From Roseovarius spongiae (GTDB lineage: Bacteria > Pseudomonadota > Alphaproteobacteria > Rhodobacterales > Rhodobacteraceae), in NCBI RefSeq assembly GCF_003651245.1, contig NZ_RAPE01000001.1:620001-684000 (forward strand): a stretch of 64,000 bases of DNA. The letters run 5' to 3'. The first letter of the stretch is position 1, and each line of letters begins with the position of its first letter. The notes below the pieces were generated by a model, which saw only the letters and a list, made by a program, of their open reading frames with translations, ran no database searches and was not told the origin of the DNA. This document shows positions 58,384 to 64,000 of this stretch, piece by piece. The position numbers were made by a program, and so were the translations under genes.

Positions 58384-58821
58384 ATGACGAGCGACGCCAT
58401 GGACGAGGACGATCACCCCGGACTCGGGTTCATTCGCGCGCTGCCGCACGCGGTGGCGCTGGGCATGACCGCGCACGCCATGAAGGATGGCCGCGCCGAG
58501 TTGTCGATGCCCTGGTCCGAGGACCTCGTCGGCGACCCCGAAACCGGCGTCATCCACGGCGGCGCGGTGAGCGCGCTAATGGACACCTGCTGCGGCGCCG
58601 CCGCGATGTGCCACCCTGACGCGGGCGGCAGCACCGCCACCCTCGGGCTGCGCATCGACTACATGCGCGCCGCCACGCCGGGCCAGACCATTCGCGCGCG
58701 CGCCGAATGCTACCATGTCACGCGCTCCGTCGCCTTCGTGCGGGCCAGCGCGCTTGACGACGACGACGCGCGCCCGGTGGCGACGGCCACCGGCACGTTC
58801 ACCGTGGCGCCCCGGTCATGA
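58384..58821 (+). CDS. PaaI-type acyl-CoA thioesterase (first of two)
   Basis: A hotdog-fold thioesterase of 145 aa. The central helix is VIHGGAVSALMDTCCGAAAMC, with the catalytic aspartate in the expected place, followed by TLGLRIDYMRAATPGQTIRARAE. ATG 58384 gives MTSDAMDEDDHPG; an upstream in-frame ATG at 58318 is possible. It overlaps the second thioesterase by four bases (ATGA), and both are coupled to a MATE transporter. Divergent from the MerR pair. Confidence 0.88.
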   Translation: MTSDAMDEDDHPGLGFIRALPHAVALGMTAHAMKDGRAELSMPWSEDLVGDPETGVIHGGAVSALMDTCCGAAAMCHPDAGGSTATLGLRIDYMRAATPGQTIRARAECYHVTRSVAFVRASALDDDDARPVATATGTFTVAPRS

Positions 58822-59342
58822 GCGAACGGCCCCCCGCGCGTCCCCGGCCCGAACCGGTACAGGTGGTCAAGCAGCGCCGCGACGACGCGCTCGCCGCGCT
58901 GGTGGCGGGCGTGCCCTATATCCGCTTTCTCGGGATCGGGTTCGACCGGCGCGGCGACGAACTGACCGGCGTGATGGCCTACGACGACAAGCTGATCGGC
59001 AACCCGATCCTGCCGGCGCTGCATGGCGGCGCGACGGCGGCCTTTCTCGAGGTGACGGCGATCATCGGACTCAGCTGGGCGGTGCTCTGGCCCGAGATCG
59101 AAAGCGGCGCGATCGATCCCGCGACGCTCGCCGCGGGACGGATGCCGCGCCTGCCCAAGACCATTGACTTCACCATCGACTACCTGCGCACCGGCCTGCC
59201 GCGCGACGCCTACGCGCGCGCGCAGATCAGCCGCTCGGGGCGGCGCTACGCCAGCGTGCATGTGGAGGCGTGGCAGGACAACCGGAGCCGCCCCTTCGCG
59301 CAGGCGAGCGGGCATTTCCTGATGCCCCGCCGCGATGTCTGA
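58818..59342 (+). CDS. PaaI-type thioesterase (second of two)
   Basis: A hotdog-fold protein of 174 aa. ALHGGATAAFLEVTAIIGLSW is the helix; the acid is a glutamate where the neighbour has aspartate. TIDFTIDYLRTGLPRDAYARAQ follows. The first ~30 residues are proline- and arginine-rich. It overlaps the first thioesterase by four bases and the MATE gene by eight. The pair may form a heteromer, as in some hotdog families, but that is not shown. Confidence 0.86.
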   Translation: MSERPPARPRPEPVQVVKQRRDDALAALVAGVPYIRFLGIGFDRRGDELTGVMAYDDKLIGNPILPALHGGATAAFLEVTAIIGLSWAVLWPEIESGAIDPATLAAGRMPRLPKTIDFTIDYLRTGLPRDAYARAQISRSGRRYASVHVEAWQDNRSRPFAQASGHFLMPRRDV

Positions 59343-60660
59343 AACGATCCCGCGGCGCGCGGCGATCAGCCATCGCCGGGTGCTGAACGTCGCGCTGCCC
59401 ATCGTCGTCTCGAACGCCACGATCCCGGTCCTCGGGCTGGTCGACACCGGCGTCGTCGGGCAGCTTGGCGAAGCCGCGCCGATCGGGGCGGTCGGGATCG
59501 GCGCGGTGATCCTGACGGCGCTCTACTGGCTGTTCGGCTTCCTTCGGATGGGCACCAGCGGACTGGCCGCGCAGGCGCACGGCGCGGGGCATGGCGCAGA
59601 GGTGGCGGCGCTGCTCACCCGGTCGCTGATGATCGGGCTGGCGGCGGGGGCGGCGCTCATCGCGCTGCAACTGCCGCTGTTCTGGGGCGCCTTCCGCCTC
59701 GCCCCCGCCAGCGCGGAGGTCGAGACGCTGGCGCGCGGCTACATGGAGATCCGCATCTGGAGCGCCCCGGCTCTTATCGCGCTGTATGGCATGAGCGGCT
59801 GGCTCATCGCGCTGGAGCGCACCCGCGCGGTGCTGGCGATCCAGGTGCTGATGAACGGGCTGAACATCCTGCTCGATCTCTGGTTCGTGCTCGGCCTCGG
59901 CTGGGGGGTGGAGGGCGTGGCGCTCGCCACCTTCATCGCGGAATGGGGCGGGCTCGGCTTCGGGTTCTGGCTCTGCCGCGACGCGTTCCGCGCGCCGGCC
60001 TGGCGCGACTGGCCGCGCGTCTTCGATCCCGTTCGCCTGCGCCGGATGGCGGTGGTGAATTCGGACATCCTGCTGCGCTCCATCATGGTCGAGGCGATCT
60101 TCGTCTCGTTCCTTTTCCTGGGCAGCGATTTCGGCGACGTCACGCTGGCCGCCAACCAGGTGCTGCTTCAGTTCCTGCACGTCACCTCCTACGCGATGGA
60201 CGGCTTCGCGCTTGCCGCCGAAACCCTGGTCGGGCAGGCGATGGGCGCGCGCGATTCCGCCCGCCTGCGCCGCGCCGCCGTGGTGACGGGCCAGTGGGCG
60301 CTGGCTATCTGCGCGACGCTGGCCGTGGTCTTCGCGCTGTTCGGCCCGCTCCTGATCGCGGTGATGGCGCGCGCGCCCGAGGTGCAGGACGAGGCGGGGC
60401 GATACCTGCCCTGGATGGTCGCAGCGCCGGTGATCGGCTGGGCGGCCTGGATGCTAGACGGCATCTTCATCGGCGCGACGCGCACGGGCGACATGCGCAA
60501 CATGATGGCGGTCAGCCTGCTGTCCTATGCGGCGGCGGTCCTGCTGCTGGCGCCCGTCTTCGGCAATCACGGGCTGTGGCTGGCGCTGCTTCTGTCGCTG
60601 GCGGTGCGCGGTCTGACGCTCGCCCTGCGCTACCCGGCGCTCGAGCGCGCGGCGGCCTGA
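59335..60660 (+). CDS. MATE-family transporter, DinF-like
   Basis: An integral inner-membrane protein of 441 aa with about 12 helices. LNVALPIVVSNATIPVLGLVDTGVVGQLG is the typical first segment of the DinF branch. LRRMAVVNSDILLRSIMVEAIFVSFLFLGSDFGDVTLAANQVL starts the second half. It differs clearly from the NorM-like protein at 25768. Its start lies inside the end of the second thioesterase gene, so the three genes are coupled. Confidence 0.9.
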   Translation: MSETIPRRAAISHRRVLNVALPIVVSNATIPVLGLVDTGVVGQLGEAAPIGAVGIGAVILTALYWLFGFLRMGTSGLAAQAHGAGHGAEVAALLTRSLMIGLAAGAALIALQLPLFWGAFRLAPASAEVETLARGYMEIRIWSAPALIALYGMSGWLIALERTRAVLAIQVLMNGLNILLDLWFVLGLGWGVEGVALATFIAEWGGLGFGFWLCRDAFRAPAWRDWPRVFDPVRLRRMAVVNSDILLRSIMVEAIFVSFLFLGSDFGDVTLAANQVLLQFLHVTSYAMDGFALAAETLVGQAMGARDSARLRRAAVVTGQWALAICATLAVVFALFGPLLIAVMARAPEVQDEAGRYLPWMVAAPVIGWAAWMLDGIFIGATRTGDMRNMMAVSLLSYAAAVLLLAPVFGNHGLWLALLLSLAVRGLTLALRYPALERAAA

Positions 60661-60672
60661 GGCGCGCGCGGC

Positions 60673-60999
60673 TCAGAGCAGGCGCAGCACCTCCTCGGGC
60701 GGGCGTCCGATCACGGCCGCAAGGGCGGTAAAGGCGATCGGCCGCTCGATCAGCGCCGGATCGCGCGTCATCGCGGCAAGGAGCGCGTCATCGTCCTGCC
60801 CGGCAAGACGCTTCGCCGCGTCGGCGCGCAGCATGTCGGCGACGGGCCGATCCAGCAACGCCTGCACCTTCCGCAGCTCCGCCTCGTCCGGCGCATCCTC
60901 AAGATAGCGCCGCGGCGCGACATCCGCCCCGCGCTCCTCCAGCAGCGCGAGCCCCGCGCGCGACTTGGAGCAGCGCGGATTGTGCCAATAGGTGATCAT
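60673..60999 (-). CDS. ArsC/Spx-family reductase-like protein
   Basis: A 108-residue thioredoxin-fold protein of the glutaredoxin-dependent arsenate reductase family (YfgD/ArsC-like). The active-site cysteine is Cys10 in [21 protein letters not shown]. The segment [25 protein letters not shown] ends the domain. No arsenic genes are nearby and YfgD-type members may have another role, so arsenate reduction is uncertain. The start overlaps the pyrD stop by four bases. Confidence 0.87.
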   Translation of the reverse strand: MITYWHNPRCSKSRAGLALLEERGADVAPRRYLEDAPDEAELRKVQALLDRPVADMLRADAAKRLAGQDDDALLAAMTRDPALIERPIAFTALAAVIGRPPEEVLRLL

Positions 61000-62054
61000 A
61001 GCCAGTCCTCCCGTCTGCTGCCGACCGCTTCGGCCACGCTCTCATGCCCATCCGCCGCCAGCAGGTCGTGCAGCCCCCGCGCGATGCGCGGCAGCAGCGC
61101 AAGCCCCTCGTAAACCAGCGCCGAGTAAAGCTGCACCGCGCCCGCGCCCGCGCAGATCTTGGCATAGGCGTCCGCCGCCGATGCGATCCCGCCGACGCCG
61201 ATCAGCGGCATCCGTCCGTCCGTCACCTGCGACAGCCGCGCCAGAACCCGTGTCGAACGCTCGAAAAGCGGCGCGCCCGAGAGCCCGCCGGCCTCGTCGC
61301 GCGCCGCGCCGGTCAGGCCGTCGCGCGCCAGCGTCGTGTTGGTGGCGACGATCCCCGCGACGCCCGCGGCCTGCGCGACCTCGGCGATCTCCGACAGTTC
61401 CGCATCCCCGAGATCCGGCGCGATCTTGAGAAAGACCGGCATCGGCGTCTCGAGCCAGTCGCGCGCCTCCATCACCCGCGTCAGCAGCGCGGCCAGCGCC
61501 TCGGGCCCCTGCAACTCGCGCAGACGTTCGGTATTGGGCGAGGACACGTTGACCGTCGCGAAATCGAGATACGGCCCGCAGCGCGCCAGAACGCGGGCGA
61601 AATCCTCGGCCCGGTCAATGCTGTCCTTGTTCGCCCCGAGGTTGAGGCCGATCACCGCCGTGCGCGGCCGCCGCGCCAGCCGCGCCCTCGCCGCCTCCAT
61701 GCCGGCGTTGTTGAACCCGAACCGGTTGATGACCGCGCGATCCTGCGCCAGCCGGAACAGGCGCGGGCGCGGGTTGCCTTCTTGCGCGCGCGGCGTGATG
61801 GCGCCCGCCTCGATGAACCCGAACCCCGCCCGCGCAAGCGGATGCAGCGCCACGGCGTTCTTGTCGAACCCGGCGGCAAGACCGATCGGGTTGGGCAGAT
61901 CCAGCCCCGCCAGCCGCGTGCGCAGCCGCGCGCTCGTCACCGGGGCGGGCAGGGGGGCGAGCCCGCTGCGCAACGCGCGCAGCGCGAGGCCATGCGCGCG
62001 CTCCGGGTCCATCCGGTGCAGCAGGCCAAGGCCGATCCGTTCCCGCACGCTCAT
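60996..62054 (-). CDS. pyrD: Dihydroorotate dehydrogenase (quinone), class 2
   Basis: The membrane-associated pyrimidine-synthesis enzyme (352 aa) that oxidises dihydroorotate and reduces ubiquinone. The N-terminal helices typical of class 2 are present ([28 protein letters not shown]). [32 protein letters not shown], the FMN-binding [12 protein letters not shown] and GANKDS, and the serine-bearing [16 protein letters not shown] are intact. The start overlaps the DUF952 stop. Central to a coupled trio, DUF952-pyrD-ArsC-like. Confidence 0.96.
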   Translation of the reverse strand: MSVRERIGLGLLHRMDPERAHGLALRALRSGLAPLPAPVTSARLRTRLAGLDLPNPIGLAAGFDKNAVALHPLARAGFGFIEAGAITPRAQEGNPRPRLFRLAQDRAVINRFGFNNAGMEAARARLARRPRTAVIGLNLGANKDSIDRAEDFARVLARCGPYLDFATVNVSSPNTERLRELQGPEALAALLTRVMEARDWLETPMPVFLKIAPDLGDAELSEIAEVAQAAGVAGIVATNTTLARDGLTGAARDEAGGLSGAPLFERSTRVLARLSQVTDGRMPLIGVGGIASAADAYAKICAGAGAVQLYSALVYEGLALLPRIARGLHDLLAADGHESVAEAVGSRREDWL

Positions 62055-62389
62055 TCCAAGCCCGGCGGAAAGACATGCGCGCCATCCTGCAGCGGCAACG
62101 GCTGCGCCCAAGCGACATCCTTGAGGCGCAAGCGGCCATAGAGATGCGGAAACAGCGCGCCGCCGCGCGACGGCTCCCATTTCAGCGCATCCCCCAGCCG
62201 CTCCGCCTCGACGCCCAGCAGCATCAGCCCCTCTTCCCCGGCAAAATGCTTCGCCGCCGTCTGCGCCACCTGCCCGGCGGTCGAGAAATGCACAAACCCA
62301 TCGGCGACATCGACCGGCGCGCCCGCCGTTTCCCCGTCAAGACGCAGGGCGGCCCATTCCCCGGCGCGCAATATCTTGTAGATCATCAT
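62051..62389 (-). CDS. DUF952 protein
   Basis: A 112-residue DUF952 protein: [49 protein letters not shown], then [22 protein letters not shown]. The family is widespread and its function is not known; GFVHFS and FPHLYG are its conserved marks. The start may be 62386 or 62389. Overlap with pyrD suggests coupling, a pairing often seen in alphaproteobacteria. Confidence 0.9.
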   Translation of the reverse strand: MMIYKILRAGEWAALRLDGETAGAPVDVADGFVHFSTAGQVAQTAAKHFAGEEGLMLLGVEAERLGDALKWEPSRGGALFPHLYGRLRLKDVAWAQPLPLQDGAHVFPPGLE

Positions 62390-62491
62390 GCTCGCGTGAT
62401 GCCCCGCCCCGGCGCCCCGGTCAAGCGCCGATCCGATTGACGCGACGCCCCTCCCGGGGCAGGATCGCAGGCCAATTTCATCCCCGCACTT

Positions 62492-62512
62492 TCATCATTC
62501 CATAAATACTCA
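62492..62512 (-). repeat. Copy 5 of the dispersed 21-bp element
   Basis: TTCATCATTC...AATACTC on the plus strand. On the minus strand it agrees with copy 3 at 19 of 21 positions. It lies in the intergenic region before the methyltransferase gene. Confidence 0.6.
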
Positions 62513-62533
62513 AGACAGCCAAAGGCACGCCGC

Positions 62534-63733
62534 ATGAGCCAGGTCCGCGAACAGTACGAGGCCTATCCATACCCCGAACGCGACCCCGCGGACGAAGCGA
62601 AGCGCCTCGTCACCGGCTCGCCCTCGCACCCGCTCGAGATCGACCACTTCGTGTTCGGCGGACAGCGCGACTGGGCGCAGCCCTTCCGCGCGCTGGTGGC
62701 GGGGGGCGGCACCGGCGACGGGCTGATCCAGCTAGCGCAGATCCTCGCCCAGGCGGGCAGACCGGCCGAGATCACCTATCTCGACCTCTCGACCGCCGCG
62801 CGCAAGGTGGCCGAGGCGCGGGCGCAGGCGCGCAAGCTCACCAATATCCGCTTTCTCACCGGCAGCCTGCTCGACGCGCCCGACCTCGGGGCGTTCGACT
62901 ACATCGACTGCTGCGGCGTGCTGCATCACCTGCCGGACCCGGCCGAGGGTTTCGCCGCCCTGCGCGCCGCGCTGGCGCCGGGGGGCGGCATGGGTTTCAT
63001 GGTCTATGCGCCCCATGGCCGCGCAGGCGTCTACCCGTTGCAACAGGCCTTCGCCACGCTGCTCGGCGACATGCCGCCCGCGGCGCGGCTGAAGGCGGCG
63101 CGCGGGATCATGCGATCCGTCCCCGACGCCCACCCGTTCAAGCGCAACGCAATCGTCGGGGATCACAAGGACAGCGATGCGGGGTTCTACGATTTGCTTC
63201 TGCACTCGCAGGATCGTGCGTTTTCGGTGTCCGAACTGCTTGGCGTGATGGAGGCGACGGGCTGGCGGCTGAGCGGCTTCGCCATGCCCGCGCTCTACGA
63301 GCTGGAGCGGCTGACCGACATCAGGATTCCCGATCATCTCGACGCCGCCACCCGCATGGCGCTGGCCGAAAAGCTGCGCGGCACGATCAAGACGCATGTG
63401 GGCTACGCCGTGGCCAGTGACGCGCCGGTTGTGCTCGCGAGCGGGCGCAAGCTCGGACTGATCCCGCATATCCGGGGGATCGCGCCGCAAAAGCTCGCGC
63501 AGGGGATCGCGCAGGGGCAGCGGATCAAGCTGCCCTTCGCCGGGGTGGAAAGCCATCTGGAACTGGGCAAGGAAATCGCCCCGCTGATTGGCGCCATCAA
63601 CGGCCGCCGCTCCCTGGCCGAGATCGCACGCGCGGCGCGCATCGACCCCGTGGGCATGGGCGCGCTCTGGGCGCGGGCCGACCGTGAGCTGACCAGCTGG
63701 GGGATGCTGCATTACTCGACTCTTTTGCGCTGA
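62534..63733 (+). CDS. SAM-dependent methyltransferase with C-terminal extension
   Basis: A 399-residue class I methyltransferase. The start MSQVREQYEAYPYPERDP is the 'YPYP' type found in this subgroup. Motif I is ALVAGGGTGDGLIQLAQ (near 54-70) and DYIDCCGVLHHLPDPAEGF is the post-motif region. After about residue 270 there is an extra domain of unknown role ending in a winged-helix-like GALWARADRELTSWGMLHY. Substrate unknown. Convergent with apt. Confidence 0.87.
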   Translation: MSQVREQYEAYPYPERDPADEAKRLVTGSPSHPLEIDHFVFGGQRDWAQPFRALVAGGGTGDGLIQLAQILAQAGRPAEITYLDLSTAARKVAEARAQARKLTNIRFLTGSLLDAPDLGAFDYIDCCGVLHHLPDPAEGFAALRAALAPGGGMGFMVYAPHGRAGVYPLQQAFATLLGDMPPAARLKAARGIMRSVPDAHPFKRNAIVGDHKDSDAGFYDLLLHSQDRAFSVSELLGVMEATGWRLSGFAMPALYELERLTDIRIPDHLDAATRMALAEKLRGTIKTHVGYAVASDAPVVLASGRKLGLIPHIRGIAPQKLAQGIAQGQRIKLPFAGVESHLELGKEIAPLIGAINGRRSLAEIARAARIDPVGMGALWARADRELTSWGMLHYSTLLR

Positions 63734-63742
63734 ACGCCCGGG

Positions 63743-64000
63743 TCAGGCGCCGTCGAACGCGCAAAGCGCGCGCACGTCGAACCCGAGCGCCCTGAGCCGC
63801 GCGTTGCCGCCCAGATCCGGCAAGTCCACCACGAAGGCGCAGCCGACGATCCTTCCGCCCAGTCGTTCGACCAGGCGGATGCCCGCCTCGGCGGTGCCGC
63901 CGGTGGCGAGCAGGTCGTCGACCAGCAGGATCGTCTCGCCCGGCTGAAACGCATCCTCGTGCAGCTCGACCGTGGTGGCGCCGTATTCCAGCGTATAGTC
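63743..64000 (-). CDS. apt: Adenine phosphoribosyltransferase (3' part)
   Basis: The C-terminal 85 residues of Apt; the gene runs off the window at 64000. The PRPP-binding motif [19 protein letters not shown] is intact, preceded by [15 protein letters not shown] and followed by [18 protein letters not shown]. It salvages adenine to AMP. Convergent with the methyltransferase gene. Confidence 0.93.
   Translation of the reverse strand, partial: DYTLEYGATTVELHEDAFQPGETILLVDDLLATGGTAEAGIRLVERLGGRIVGCAFVVDLPDLGGNARLRALGFDVRALCAFDGA

Overview
The window is a gene-dense, very GC-rich piece of an alphaproteobacterial chromosome, most likely a marine member of the Rhodobacteraceae (Roseobacter group). 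The reasons are heterotetrameric sarcosine oxidase in the order soxBDAG, the dnaG-rpoD pair, an NDUFS4-like complex I subunit, SdhE, IalB, paired DUF1194 proteins, a Hint-domain protein, a VPLPA-CTERM protein, and a large acyl-CoA dehydrogenase of the DmdC type. I see no rRNA, tRNA, CRISPR array, prophage or insertion sequence. No intergenic gap exceeds 300 bases; the largest is about 270.

Layout. 1-5.6 kb: sarcosine oxidase operon soxB-soxD-soxA-soxG, then a small secreted protein. 5.6-9.7 kb: dnaG and rpoD, with a striking pair of competing stem-loops just before rpoD. 9.8-11.4 kb: VPLPA-CTERM surface protein, dodecin and a YjbQ protein. 11.5-18.4 kb: nrdR-ribD and ribE, separated by an oppositely oriented three-gene capsule module (kpsS, Wza-type lipoprotein, kpsC). 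18.5-24.3 kb: a tightly coupled operon of unknown substrate (aldehyde dehydrogenase, M19-like protein, a 565-residue protein with no family I recognise, DUF3726) next to a LysR regulator that appears to share an operator with the operon. 24.4-31.9 kb: complex I accessory subunit, MATE transporter, aspartate aminotransferase group, small HTH, SdhE, MarR and two DUF1194 proteins. 31.9-38.4 kb: gloA, thyA-folA, IalB, hydrolase, glyA, nadK and CsbD. 38.4-43.6 kb: prpE, maeB and upp. 43.8-49.7 kb: SPOR protein, a membrane protein resembling a dead M48 peptidase, acyl-CoA synthetase, sulfotransferase and Hint protein. 49.8-58.2 kb: a beta-oxidation run (two MerR regulators, two acyl-CoA dehydrogenases, a small protein, GST, thiolase, fadJ). 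58.4-64 kb: two PaaI thioesterases with a second MATE transporter, ArsC-like protein-pyrD-DUF952, a methyltransferase and the 3' part of apt.

How it fits together. Several blocks serve one-carbon and nucleotide metabolism: sarcosine oxidase, glyA, thyA-folA, pyrD, upp and apt. Others serve acyl-CoA and C3 metabolism: prpE, maeB and the fad run. The most open questions are the LysR-linked operon at 18.5-24.3 kb, its M19-like protein with altered metal ligands, the rpoD leader structure, and a family of about 21-bp intergenic repeats found at five places. All functions are read from sequence motifs and gene order only; no database search was run.
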